From positions 161,128-225,127 of the forward strand of contig NZ_JBLWFT010000005.1 of the NCBI RefSeq assembly GCF_048323695.1: a stretch of DNA of 64,000 nt, in the 5' to 3' direction. This document shows, piece after piece, positions 42,053-50,864 of this stretch. A model generated the notes under the pieces. It had not been told where the DNA came from and did no database searches. It saw nothing but the letters and a program-made list of their open reading frames with translations. Position 1 is the stretch's first letter. Each line of letters begins with the position of its first letter. The DNA is from Aquisalimonas sp007126095. GTDB lineage: Bacteria > Pseudomonadota > Gammaproteobacteria > Nitrococcales > Aquisalimonadaceae. The translations under genes and the position numbers were made by a program.

Positions 42053-43222
42053 ATGGATACGACACCACCCCGGTGGCTGCTGCCCGCCATCGTCATTGCC
42101 CAGCTGCTCGCCACCAGCCTGTGGTTTGCGCCGAATGCCGTCATCGGCGACCTGCAGGACGCCTGGGGCACGGACGGGGGCGAAGGCATCGTCACCACGG
42201 CGGTCCAGCTCGGATTCATCGCCGGCACCCTGTGCTTCGCCCTCCTCGCCATCGCCGACCGCTTCCACCCGGGGAACGTCTTTCTGCTCTCGGCGCTCAC
42301 CGGCGCTGCGGCCAATGCCAGTGTGCTGCTGTATCCGGAACAGTTCGGCGCGGTACTCGCGGCGCGCTTCATCGTCGGTTTCTCTCTGGCCGGGGTCTAT
42401 CCGGTGGGCATGAAGATGGCGGCCGGGTGGTACGGCGGCGGGCTGGGTCGGGCGCTGGGTTTTCTGGTCGGTGCGCTGGTGCTGGGTACCGCCTCGGCGC
42501 ACCTGATCAGCGCGGTGGGCGTCACCTGGAACTGGCAGGCGGTCATCCTCGGCACTTCGGTGCTGGCGGTGGTCGCCGGACTGCTGGCGTGGAGCGTACC
42601 GGAGGGCCCGAACCTCAAGCGCAGCGGCGCCGTCCGCTTTGCCGGGGTATTCCGCGCCTTCCGCGTGCCGCGCTTTCGCGCCACCGTCATGGGCTATTTC
42701 GGCCACATGTGGGAGCTGTATGCGCTGTGGGCGTTCATTCCCGTGTGGTTCGTGGCCTACGGGCTGGAGCGTCAGGCCCTGTCGATGGCGGCCTTTGCCT
42801 TCATCGGTGTCGGCGCCCTGGGCTGCGCCGCCGGCGGCCTGCTGGTGGAACGCTTCGGCGGCGGCCGGGTGGCCATCACGCAGCTCGGCACCTCGGCCCT
42901 GTGTTGCCTGCTCTCGCCCCTGATGCTCGCGGCGCCGCCGTGGCTGTTTGCCGTATTCGTGCTGGTCTGGGGCGTCACCGCCGCCGGGGACTCACCCCAG
43001 TTCTCGGCACTGAACGCCCGTCACGCGCCGGCGGACATCGTCGGCTCGGCGTTGACCCTGACCAACTGCATCGGCTTCTCCATCAGCATCGGCAGTCTCA
43101 TGCTGCTGGAGTGGCTGCAATTCCGCGTGGAGCCCGCCTATCTGCTGATCGCGCTGCTGCCGGGGCCGCTGCTCGGGCTGCTGGCCGCACGCCCGCTGTG
43201 GACGCGCCAGGACGGGGACTAG
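42053..43222 (+). CDS. MFS transporter
   Basis: 389 aa, 12 hydrophobic segments, with ATSLWFAPNAVIGDLQDAWG at helix 1 and an RFIVGFSLAGVYPVGMKMAA helix-4/5 motif typical of nitrate/nitrite- or organic-anion-type MFS members. ATG 42053 is chosen; an ATG at 42017 overlaps the chemoreceptor stop but sits too close to GGAG. The stop codon overlaps the convergent histidine-kinase stop by 4 nt. Substrate unknown. Confidence 0.87.
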   Translation: MDTTPPRWLLPAIVIAQLLATSLWFAPNAVIGDLQDAWGTDGGEGIVTTAVQLGFIAGTLCFALLAIADRFHPGNVFLLSALTGAAANASVLLYPEQFGAVLAARFIVGFSLAGVYPVGMKMAAGWYGGGLGRALGFLVGALVLGTASAHLISAVGVTWNWQAVILGTSVLAVVAGLLAWSVPEGPNLKRSGAVRFAGVFRAFRVPRFRATVMGYFGHMWELYALWAFIPVWFVAYGLERQALSMAAFAFIGVGALGCAAGGLLVERFGGGRVAITQLGTSALCCLLSPLMLAAPPWLFAVFVLVWGVTAAGDSPQFSALNARHAPADIVGSALTLTNCIGFSISIGSLMLLEWLQFRVEPAYLLIALLPGPLLGLLAARPLWTRQDGD

Positions 43223-44295
43223 TCCGGCGCCAGCGGTAGGCTGAGGGTGAACGTGGCCCCCTCGCCCTCCTCGCTGACGACGGTGAGATCGCCTTCCATG
43301 GCCTGGGCCAGTTCACGGCTGATGGCCAGACCCAGCCCCACCCCGCGGCGTCGCGCGGCGTTATCGTCGCGATTGAGCTGCGTGAAGGGCTGGAAGATCC
43401 GGTTACGGTCGGCCGCCGGGATGCCCGGCCCGTTGTCGGCCACGTGAATCAGCACCTGGCGGCCCTGCACGGCCCAGCGCACGGTCACCGCACCACCGGG
43501 CGGCGTGAACTTGGCGGCGTTGCCGAGCAGGTTGACCAGGATCTGCTGCATGCGGTCCGGGTCCGCGGTCACGCATGCGTCCGCATCACTTTCCTCACGC
43601 CGATAGTCCACACCGCAGCGGGTGAATTCCTGACCGACCAGCGCTTCCACGCGCGCCAGGATGGTGGCCACGGGCAAACGCACGAGATTGATCGCCAGAT
43701 CGGTCGTGCCCATGCGCGTGTAACCCAGAATGTCGTTCACCAGGGTATTCAGGTAACGACCCGCCTCGTGGATGTACCCGAGCTGCGCCTTCTGTTCCGT
43801 ATTGACCTCCCCGGCATGGCCGGCACCCAGCAGGTCCGAGAAGCCGATGATGGCGTTCAGCGGCGTACGGAACTCGTGCGACATGGTGGAGAGAAAGCGT
43901 TCCTTGGCACGGGAGGCCTCTTCGGCGTCGCGCCGCGCCTGGAGCAGCTCGTTTTCGTAGTCGCTGCGCAGCGGCGCCGCGAGAATGGCGTAGTCCACCA
44001 CGTCGCCGGCGCCGCGGCGCGCATTGACGATGACCGGCACCGGTTCGCCGGTCGCGCTCAGCAGGCGCAGATAGACCTCATTGACGGCGCCCTGAAGCCT
44101 GAGCAGCGGCCGCGTGTGCGTCTGGTGAAAGACGCGGCTGGCGGGATCCATGAACGCCGTGAGCGGCTGCCCGATCAGCGCATCCGTGCTGCCGTGCCCC
44201 AGCATCTCCGCCAGGGTGGTGTTGGCCACCACGACCACGTCACTGGCATCCAGGCGTGCGATCCCGCAGGGGACGTTGTCCAGTAGTCCGTCCAT
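43219..44295 (-). CDS. PAS-domain sensor histidine kinase
   Basis: 358-aa soluble kinase. N-terminal PAS domain (about 1-120, LLDNVPCGIARLDASDVVVV), coiled linker, then HisKA with phospho-His in STMSHEFRTPLNAIIGFSD and an HATPase domain with N-box VNLLGNAAKFTPPGG, G1 DNGPGIP and G2 GVGLGLAI. No membrane segment. Start at 44295 is preceded by GGTGGAGCGGAG. It follows the RsbQ-like hydrolase gene by 43 nt, so the PAS domain probably senses a product or the state of that hydrolase. No response regulator is encoded nearby. Confidence 0.92.
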   Translation of the reverse strand: MDGLLDNVPCGIARLDASDVVVVANTTLAEMLGHGSTDALIGQPLTAFMDPASRVFHQTHTRPLLRLQGAVNEVYLRLLSATGEPVPVIVNARRGAGDVVDYAILAAPLRSDYENELLQARRDAEEASRAKERFLSTMSHEFRTPLNAIIGFSDLLGAGHAGEVNTEQKAQLGYIHEAGRYLNTLVNDILGYTRMGTTDLAINLVRLPVATILARVEALVGQEFTRCGVDYRREESDADACVTADPDRMQQILVNLLGNAAKFTPPGGAVTVRWAVQGRQVLIHVADNGPGIPAADRNRIFQPFTQLNRDDNAARRRGVGLGLAISRELAQAMEGDLTVVSEEGEGATFTLSLPLAPD

Positions 44296-44338
44296 CTCCG
44301 CTCCACCGGCCTCGTGCCTGACTCCGGCAGGCCGCGGG

Positions 44339-45166
44339 TCAGTGCCCACAGCGGGACGCCTGCGCGTCCAGGTAATCCCGCAGGATCGACGCGGTTTCCG
44401 CGGGGGCGCTCACGTGCGGAAAATGCCCGCTGGCGTCGACCATGCGCAGGGTGCTGTCCGGCATACGGCGGTGCAGATACTCCCCCACTTCCGGACGCGC
44501 CAGGGCATCGTCGGTGCAGTGGATGATCAGTGACGGCACCGGTGCCAGTGGGAGCAGATCGCGATTATCGGAGAGAAAGGCGACCTCGGCGAACTCCCGC
44601 GCCACCCCGGGCGTGTTCGCGGCCAGTGAACACGCCAGCTCGTCAGTCAGTTCCGGCTGCTCGGGGTTCTGCATGACCGCGGGCGCCAGCATGCGGGCCC
44701 AGCTCGCGAAGTTGTGCTCCATCATGTCCAGCAGATTGAGGATGTCCTCGCGGTCGAACCCGCCGGTGAACCCCGGCGGGTCGTTGGCGTAGCGCGGCGA
44801 GGCGCCGATCATCACCAGGCCGGAGAAGTACTCCGGGGCGCGGATGGCTGCCCGCAGGCCGATCATGGCGCTGATGGAATGGCCCACCAGCAAGGTATCC
44901 CGCAGGTCCAGCGCCCGGCAGATGTCCACCACGTCCTGGGCGTAGCCATCGATGCGGCTGTAGCGCCGCGCATCGTAGGCGCTGGCGTCGGAGCGGCCGG
45001 AGCCTACGTAGTCGAACAGCACGATGCGGTGATCCGCCTCGAACCAGGGCACAAGGCGGCTCCAGATGGTCTGGTCGCAACCGAATCCGTGGGCAAGCAT
45101 CAACGTGCGTTCGCCCTGACCGACAATGCGCACGTTGTTGCGCGCAATCACATCATTGGTATCCAC
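44339..45166 (-). CDS. RsbQ-like alpha/beta hydrolase
   Basis: 275 aa, strikingly like Bacillus RsbQ in length and layout: catalytic Ser97 in LVGHSISAMIG, Asp220 in IIHCTDDALA and His248 in DASGHFPHV, each one residue from RsbQ Ser96/Asp219/His247. The lid region (ASPRYANDPPGFTGGFD, LLDMMEHNFASWARMLAPAV) also follows RsbQ. In Bacillus, RsbQ supports the PAS phosphatase RsbP in energy-stress signalling; plant KAI2/D14 are in the same superfamily branch. Here the partner gene encodes a PAS histidine kinase. GTG start 45166 is preceded by GGAGTACTT, 16 nt after selO. Confidence 0.9.
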   Translation of the reverse strand: MDTNDVIARNNVRIVGQGERTLMLAHGFGCDQTIWSRLVPWFEADHRIVLFDYVGSGRSDASAYDARRYSRIDGYAQDVVDICRALDLRDTLLVGHSISAMIGLRAAIRAPEYFSGLVMIGASPRYANDPPGFTGGFDREDILNLLDMMEHNFASWARMLAPAVMQNPEQPELTDELACSLAANTPGVAREFAEVAFLSDNRDLLPLAPVPSLIIHCTDDALARPEVGEYLHRRMPDSTLRMVDASGHFPHVSAPAETASILRDYLDAQASRCGH

Positions 45167-45181
45167 AAGTACTCCGTCGTG

Positions 45182-46615
45182 TCAGCGCCAGACCACGCCC
45201 AGTTCCCTGTGCGCGTGGGCCATCATACGCATGGCGCTGACTGCGTCCGTGAACGGTTCCCAATTGTCGTCATCGGCAATGGCCGCCCAGATCGCCTCCA
45301 CCTCCCGGACCTGCATGGCCACCGGGCCATCCAGCCGCCAATAGGGTGCCTCCGCCACAGAGGCGGCACTCGGCAGGGGATCACAGGCCCGCAGCTCGTC
45401 GATCACGCCGGCCCAGTGCGCGGACCGGTATGTGGACGCCTCCGTGCTGGCGTCCATGCGCTCCGGCGACGCGCCGCCCACCAGGTCGAAGAACGGCCGC
45501 TGGAAGGGGACGTGGGTCGCCTCCATCGCCTCGTAGAAGCGCCCCACCAGGGCGCGGGCCTCGCTCCACGGCTCCGGCGTGTGAAGGCCGAGGCGGGTGA
45601 ACGTGCGCGTCACCACGGACTGGTCGAAGCGGCTCTCGAATGCGCCCACCCGTCCCTGCAGCTTGGCGGCCTGACTCAGTGGCGCCAGGCTGCGGGCGAG
45701 CTGCTCCAGGTTCCATACCATGACCCCGGGCTGGCGGCCGAAGGCGTACAGCCCCATGTGATCGAAGTACGCCGCGGTGAAATAGGGGTCAAGGTGGGGC
45801 AGAAAGCGCCACGGCCCGTAATCGAAGCTCTCGCCGGTGATCACCACATTGTCGGTGTTGAGCACCCCGTGCACGAATCCGGCGACCCACCATTCGGCGG
45901 TCATGTCCGCCGTGGCGCGGACCACGCAGCTCAGCAGCCCGGCAACCGGGTCCGGCTCGTCGGCGGCCTCCGGCCAGTAGGTCTCGATGCAGTAGTCCAC
46001 CAGGCGACGCAGCTCGTCGCGCTGGCCCAGCCGTTCCAGCCGCTGGAAGGTGCCGATGCGCACGTGGCTGTGACCCAGGCGCACCAGCACCGAGGAGCGG
46101 GTGGGCGAGGGTTCGTCGTGGCGGACCAGATCCTCGCCGGTCTCGATCAGGCTGAGGCTCTTGGAGGTGTAACAGCCAAGCGCCTCCAGCATCTCTGTTG
46201 CCAGCACCTCGCGCACGCCCCCCTTGAGGGTGAGACGGCCGTCGGCACCGCGGGACCAGGGAGTCCGCCCCGAGCCCTTGGTCCCCAGATCCAGCAGGCG
46301 ATCCCGCTCATCCCGGACCTGGGCAAAGAGAAACCCGCGCCCGTCCCCCAGCTCCGGGTTGTAGGTCTGGAACTGATGGCCGTGATAGCGCAGCGCCAGG
46401 GGCGTCGCCAGGTTGTCGGGCAACGGCTCGAACCGACCGAAATGGGTCAGCCATTCGGTATCGTCGAGAGTACCCAGCCCGACGCGGTCGGCCCACTGCT
46501 GGTTGCGGAAGCGCAGACGCAGATCCGGGAACGGGGCCGGCTCCACGGCGTCGTAAAAGGCCGGCCCAAGCGCCTCGTGTCGGCTGTCGGGGTGGTAACG
46601 GGATGATACCGGCAT
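45182..46615 (-). CDS. selO: protein adenylyltransferase SelO (YdiU)
   Basis: 477-aa pseudokinase-fold enzyme that AMPylates Ser/Thr/Tyr on redox proteins in E. coli. Marks: LALRYHGHQFQTYNPELGDG, LLDLGTKGSGRTPWSRGADG, DGRLTLKGGVREVLATEML (quoted in part: KGGVREVLATEM), FVHGVLNTDNVVITGESFDY and the DYGPW loop. The C-terminal selenocysteine of eukaryotic SelO is absent, as in other bacteria. Start at 46615 has GGGAG upstream. It lies in the long minus-strand group between the PH-domain genes and rsbQ. Confidence 0.94.
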   Translation of the reverse strand: MPVSSRYHPDSRHEALGPAFYDAVEPAPFPDLRLRFRNQQWADRVGLGTLDDTEWLTHFGRFEPLPDNLATPLALRYHGHQFQTYNPELGDGRGFLFAQVRDERDRLLDLGTKGSGRTPWSRGADGRLTLKGGVREVLATEMLEALGCYTSKSLSLIETGEDLVRHDEPSPTRSSVLVRLGHSHVRIGTFQRLERLGQRDELRRLVDYCIETYWPEAADEPDPVAGLLSCVVRATADMTAEWWVAGFVHGVLNTDNVVITGESFDYGPWRFLPHLDPYFTAAYFDHMGLYAFGRQPGVMVWNLEQLARSLAPLSQAAKLQGRVGAFESRFDQSVVTRTFTRLGLHTPEPWSEARALVGRFYEAMEATHVPFQRPFFDLVGGASPERMDASTEASTYRSAHWAGVIDELRACDPLPSAASVAEAPYWRLDGPVAMQVREVEAIWAAIADDDNWEPFTDAVSAMRMMAHAHRELGVVWR

Positions 46616-46676
46616 GGGCGGACTCCCTGCGTGATCGAATGGCACCAGTCAGGCACCGACCCCCCGGAACGCCTGC

Positions 46677-48221
46677 TCACTCGCGCCCGGACTGGACAGC
46701 ATGGTCGCCTGGCGGCGCTTCCACGTGCAACAGCGTCCGGTTCGCCAGTGCCGAGGCCTCGGCATGGTCGATCCACGGCAGACGCTCCGGGCCGCTGGCA
46801 AGGGTGATCTGGAGGGTTGCCACGCCCCAGCGGCGCTGGAACCAGCTCTGCTGCACCCGCACCGCCTGGGCATTGGCCAGCGGAAACGCCGACGTGCGCC
46901 GCCCCAGCAATCCCGTGCGGATGAAGGCGTAGTCGTGCTGCACGCGCCAGCCCACGGCCAGCCAGCGCAGGTGGCCCAGCCCCCAGGCCAGCGGCGGCAC
47001 CGCCACGGCGGCCAGCAGCCACCACGGTTGCGCGGCGCTTGCAGCGACCACCCCCACGATCACCAGCAGCGCCAGGCCGAAGCGCACGGCCATGGCGCGC
47101 CGGTAACGCGGGTGAACACGGGCGTACGCGCCTTCCAGGGCGAGTGGTGGCCAGAACGCGCGCGCGAGCGCCGGCCCCTCCGTGACGGCGAGGCCCGGAA
47201 TCAGAAAACTGTGGCCAGCGTGGTCTGCGGCGCGTGGCAGGCCACCGTACTGCCGGCAGACCAGGTAGCCACGCCCCAGGAGGCGGCCGAGCGCGGTCTG
47301 CACCCACTCCACCGACTGCAGTTTGCGCGCGGACAGCACCTGCTCCTGGCGGTTGAGCAGCCCACTGCGCTGCACGTAGCGATCTCCGTCCGTCACCAGC
47401 GTGAAGCCGTGGAACCGCAGCCATGCGACCACCACCGACACCAGCATGAGCAGTGCAATGAGGCCAGCGAGAATGGCGCTGCCCGCGAGCCAGGGCGCCT
47501 CCACCACCATGCGCACCCAGACCGAGTCGCCCAGCGTATCCAGATGCTGGCGAGCCAGCCGCTCCAGGGGCTGGAGCACCGGTGCGAGAAAGGCCGCGAG
47601 CAGGTAGACGGAGTTGCTGGCCAGCCCGTGCAGGGTCAGGCCCCGTGCACCGAGCCGGAAGACGACCTCTGCCGACGGTGTACCGGCGGCGGCGCTGCCC
47701 TGGTCCGCGAGGCTGCGGCCGCTGCTCAGGGCCTGGCGCAACGATTCCGCCAGCCCGCGCCGGATCCCGGGCAGTTCCAGCTCGGTGGTCACCCCGCCGG
47801 GGGTGGCGGCGCTGAAACGCACGATGTCGAACGGGCGCATGTACGCCGGCTGCTCCAGACTGATGTGCTGGATCCGCCCCGCAGAGAGCTTGAGCTCCGT
47901 GCGCTCGAACAGCCCCTTCTGCACCAGCAGCACGTCGTCATCGAGACGGAAGCGGAAGCGCCGGTAGTACACCAGGCTCAACAGCGCCGCGACCAGGAGC
48001 AGCGCGGCCAGGCCGAGGAGCACCTCCGTGGCACCGATCCGCTCGATCACCGCCACCCCGGCGCCGGCGCCCAGCAGCACCGGCACGTTCTCGCGGACGA
48101 ACTGCAACACCCCGCGCACGAACAGGAATACGACCGACCACGGCGAAAGCCGCTGCCAGCCCGCCTCCACGGCTTCAACCAAGGGGATCGTCCTCGGGCG
48201 GCGATGCAGCCGGGGCGTCAT
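46677..48221 (-). CDS. bacterial PH-domain (bPH2) membrane protein, YdbT-like
   Basis: 514-aa inner-membrane protein with two or three repeated DUF304/bPH2 modules. Each is a membrane-helix pair followed by a PH-like half: YYRRFRFRLDDDVLLVQKGL / TELKLSAGRIQHISLEQPAY; FTLVTDGDRYVQRSGLLNRQ / ARKLQSVEWVQTALGRLLG; and HDYAFIRTGLLGRRTSAFPL / NAQAVRVQQSWFQRRWGVAT. Its start overlaps the smaller PH gene by 47 nt. YdbS/YdbT-type pairs are common in bacteria; molecular function unknown, often linked to envelope stress or membrane homeostasis. Confidence 0.88.
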   Translation of the reverse strand: MTPRLHRRPRTIPLVEAVEAGWQRLSPWSVVFLFVRGVLQFVRENVPVLLGAGAGVAVIERIGATEVLLGLAALLLVAALLSLVYYRRFRFRLDDDVLLVQKGLFERTELKLSAGRIQHISLEQPAYMRPFDIVRFSAATPGGVTTELELPGIRRGLAESLRQALSSGRSLADQGSAAAGTPSAEVVFRLGARGLTLHGLASNSVYLLAAFLAPVLQPLERLARQHLDTLGDSVWVRMVVEAPWLAGSAILAGLIALLMLVSVVVAWLRFHGFTLVTDGDRYVQRSGLLNRQEQVLSARKLQSVEWVQTALGRLLGRGYLVCRQYGGLPRAADHAGHSFLIPGLAVTEGPALARAFWPPLALEGAYARVHPRYRRAMAVRFGLALLVIVGVVAASAAQPWWLLAAVAVPPLAWGLGHLRWLAVGWRVQHDYAFIRTGLLGRRTSAFPLANAQAVRVQQSWFQRRWGVATLQITLASGPERLPWIDHAEASALANRTLLHVEAPPGDHAVQSGRE

Positions 48222-48729
48222 CCCGGGCGCGGATCCGCTCCAGGAGGTGCTGGCGGAGCGCCTCCGCCGTCTCGGGCCGCAGGCCGGCGAGCACCAGATC
48301 GCCGCTGGTGCCCCCGGCGGTGAAGCAGGTGAGCCGCATCAGCCCGAAGGCCCGCTCCAGCGGGCCGCTGGCCGTCTCCACATGCTGGATGCGGCAGACC
48401 GGGAGCACGGTGGTCCGCTGGACCACCAGCCCGGCCTGATGGATGAGGTCCTCATCGCGCAGGGCGAACGCCCGCCGCCGCGCCTCCAGCGCGGACAGCA
48501 CCGCGGCCGCCGTGCCCACCAGCAGCACCCCGGCAAGCAGGGCGGCATGGGCCGGCAGGGGGACGGTGGCCCACAGGGGGGTGAGCGCAACGATCAGGGT
48601 GAACGGCCCCCAGAACCCCAGCGCCGCGATGATCCGGTAGGGCACGAACCGCGCCGACACGGGTGTCAGTGCCACCCGTTCGAAAGCAGGCAGGCTATTC
48701 ACATCCACGGGGTCGTTGCGCCACGTCAT
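48175..48729 (-). CDS. bacterial PH-domain (bPH2) membrane protein, YdbS-like
   Basis: 184 aa with two membrane helices (about 30-75) and a PH-like domain (RAFALRDEDLIHQAGLVVQR, VCRIQHVETASGPLERAFGL, MRLTCFTAGGTSGDLVL). It pairs with the larger YdbT-like protein, whose gene it overlaps. The two probably form one membrane complex. No signal or catalytic residues. Confidence 0.87.
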   Translation of the reverse strand: MTWRNDPVDVNSLPAFERVALTPVSARFVPYRIIAALGFWGPFTLIVALTPLWATVPLPAHAALLAGVLLVGTAAAVLSALEARRRAFALRDEDLIHQAGLVVQRTTVLPVCRIQHVETASGPLERAFGLMRLTCFTAGGTSGDLVLAGLRPETAEALRQHLLERIRARDDAPAASPPEDDPLG

Positions 48730-48744
48730 GGTCGGGCGTCCTGT

Positions 48745-49308
48745 TCAGGATGACACACGGACCACCAGCGTCCCGGCGATCTTGTCGTGCAACCCCTGCT
48801 TGCGCCGGGTGAAGGCGACCATGATGTAGCCGATCATCAGCAGCAGGCCGGAGAGGATCTCCGCGAAGTACCGGCCCGTAGCGCGGGCAAAGGAGATGCG
48901 CTCCCCCTGCAGATCGGTGACCTTCATGCCCATCAGCATCTTGCCCACCGTGGCCTGATAGCTGGAACTGTGCATCCCCGCCCAGTAAAGCCAGCCCACG
49001 GCCAGGTTCATGGTGTCCCACCAGGTCCAGAACGCTCCAGCGCCCGGGGGCTGATCGCCGGCCAGTGAGGCCGGCGCCAGCAGCAGCTGGAGAATGGTCA
49101 GCGGCAGGATCAGCACCAGCATGTCCACCAGGGCTGCCGCCACCCGGCGCCAGAAGCCACCGTACGCAATCCCGGCGGCCGGGCCGTCACCGAAGAAACC
49201 GGTTTCCTGCGCCACCAGACGCCGCTCCTCGGGATCGAGCGGCGCACCGCACTGTTCGCAGAAGCGGGCATCGTCCGGGTTGGCCGTTCCGCACTGGGAA
49301 CAAAACAT
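48745..49308 (-). CDS. RDD-family membrane protein with N-terminal zinc ribbon
   Basis: 187 aa. The N-terminus is a four-Cys zinc ribbon (FCSQCGTANPDDARFCEQCG). An RDD domain follows with GGFWRRVAAALVDMLVLIL, KMLMGMKVTD and ISFARATGRYFAEILSGLL, and ends in QGLHDKIAGTLVV. About three membrane segments. Start ATG 49308 follows AGGAGTTCAGTG. Transport or scaffolding roles are proposed for RDD proteins; function here is unknown. 15 nt from the PH-domain gene. Confidence 0.9.
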   Translation of the reverse strand: MFCSQCGTANPDDARFCEQCGAPLDPEERRLVAQETGFFGDGPAAGIAYGGFWRRVAAALVDMLVLILPLTILQLLLAPASLAGDQPPGAGAFWTWWDTMNLAVGWLYWAGMHSSSYQATVGKMLMGMKVTDLQGERISFARATGRYFAEILSGLLLMIGYIMVAFTRRKQGLHDKIAGTLVVRVSS

Positions 49309-49346
49309 CACTGAACTCCTTATGCAGTGCGCGAGAGCGGGACGGG

Positions 49347-49904
49347 CTACAACCCGCCGATCAGGTTACCGGTCCCGCCCTCGGGGTTCTGACGAGGGGC
49401 AAACGCGGTGTGTTCGCGGGTCTCCTGGAAATGCGCCAGGGCCCAGTGCACCGTGGGGAAGGCGATCTCGTCGCGGGGAATCTCGTCGGGCCGGAACAAG
49501 GCCACCTCCCGGGACTCCGGCCCCGCGGCCACCTCGGGCGAGGTCAGCCGCGCCCGGTAGATGAGCTGCACCTGGCTGATGCGCTGAATGGTATAGACGG
49601 CCAGCAACTGCTCGATCTCCATCTGCGCGCGCGCCTCCTCCCAGGCTTCACGCCGCGCCCCCACCTCCACGTCCTCGCCCAGTTCCAGGTATCCGGCAGG
49701 CAGGGTCCAGTAGCCGATGCGCGGCTCGATGGCGCGGCGGCACAGCAGAATCCGGTCGCCCCAGTAGGCCACCGACCCCACCACGATCTTGGGGTTCTCG
49801 TACTGGATGAAGCCGCAGTCGTCGCACACCAGGCGCTCGCGGTCGTCACCGTCCGGAATGCGGCGGGTGAAGTTGGCGGGGTCGAACGGATTGCTCGTAC
49901 TCAT
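49347..49904 (-). CDS. Nudix hydrolase with CxxC ribbon
   Basis: 185 aa. A short N-terminal CDDCGFIQYENPK element precedes the Nudix fold, whose box reads GYLELGEDVEVGARREAWEE followed by AR, matching Gx5Ex7REUxEE. Similar proteins hydrolyse NDP-sugars or NADH-like substrates. It is upstream in the minus-strand RDD/PH/SelO group, 38 nt before the RDD gene; it may share a promoter. Confidence 0.93.
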   Translation of the reverse strand: MSTSNPFDPANFTRRIPDGDDRERLVCDDCGFIQYENPKIVVGSVAYWGDRILLCRRAIEPRIGYWTLPAGYLELGEDVEVGARREAWEEARAQMEIEQLLAVYTIQRISQVQLIYRARLTSPEVAAGPESREVALFRPDEIPRDEIAFPTVHWALAHFQETREHTAFAPRQNPEGGTGNLIGGL

Positions 49905-50009
49905 GACAGGCGAGTCTATGCGTCCGCGCAGGAGGCGACAAGCGCAGCCCGAAGGACCAAAGCCTCACCCGGCATTCTCGGTTATCCTGCCGGTCAACAG
50001 GAGTCGTAC

Positions 50010-50798
50010 GTGATCGCGGATCTCATTGCAGACCTCTGGGCACAACTGATCCCCCAGGCCCTGTCCGGCTGGAGCATGGCCGTGCTGCTCGCCAGCAGCC
50101 TGGTGACGTCGTTCATCACCGCCGCCTTCGGCGCCGGGGGCGGCGTCCTGCTGCTGGGCATCATGACCGTCTACCTCCCGGTTACCGCCGTCATCCCGCT
50201 GCACGGCGTGATTCAGGCGGGGTCCAATGCCGGGCGCGTGGCGCTCGGGCTGCGCGACATCCGCTGGCCCATCGTGCTGGCCTTTGCCGGGGGCGGCATC
50301 ATCGGCGCACTGGCCGGCTCCCAGCTGCTGGTCCGACTGCCCCTGGGGTGGATGGAACTGGCCCTCGGCGCCTTCATCCTGTGGGCCTGCTGGGGGCCGA
50401 AGCCGACGCTGCGCCGTGGATCAGGAGCGCGGGTGGCCGCCGGTGGCGCCATCACCAGCCTGGTAACACTGTTCGTCGGTGCAACCGGCCCGTTCGTGGC
50501 GGCCATGCTGCGGGCCATGCGGCTGGACCGCCACGTGCATGTGAGCACGTTCTCAGCATGCATGGTGATCCAGCACGGGCTGAAGATCGGCGTGTTCGGC
50601 CTGCTCGGTTTCGCGTTCGCCCCCTACCTGCCCTTTCTCGCAGCCATGCTGATCGCCGGTTTCGCCGGCACGGTCACGGGCCGGATCGCCCTAGAGGACC
50701 TGAGCAACCGCGGCTTCCACACCGCGCTGAACGTCATTCTCACAGTGCTGGCCCTGCGCCTGCTCTATTCGGGAACAGCGTCACTGCTGGGTGGGTAG
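50010..50798 (+). CDS. sulfite exporter TauE/SafE family permease
   Basis: 262-aa integral membrane protein with 7-8 hydrophobic segments and the two repeated halves typical of TauE/SafE: SFITAAFGAGGGVLLLGIMT in the first and FVGATGPFVAAMLRAM in the second. GTG 50010 is chosen because AGGAGTCGTAC precedes it; the open frame upstream (from 49065) overlaps antisense genes. Members move sulfur-containing or other organic anions; the substrate is unknown. Confidence 0.9.
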   Translation: MIADLIADLWAQLIPQALSGWSMAVLLASSLVTSFITAAFGAGGGVLLLGIMTVYLPVTAVIPLHGVIQAGSNAGRVALGLRDIRWPIVLAFAGGGIIGALAGSQLLVRLPLGWMELALGAFILWACWGPKPTLRRGSGARVAAGGAITSLVTLFVGATGPFVAAMLRAMRLDRHVHVSTFSACMVIQHGLKIGVFGLLGFAFAPYLPFLAAMLIAGFAGTVTGRIALEDLSNRGFHTALNVILTVLALRLLYSGTASLLGG

Positions 50799-50864
50799 GG
50801 CTTGCCGATCCGGCCTCACTGGCAGACCATGATGCCGGATCGGCAAGTCCCGGGGATAACAACA

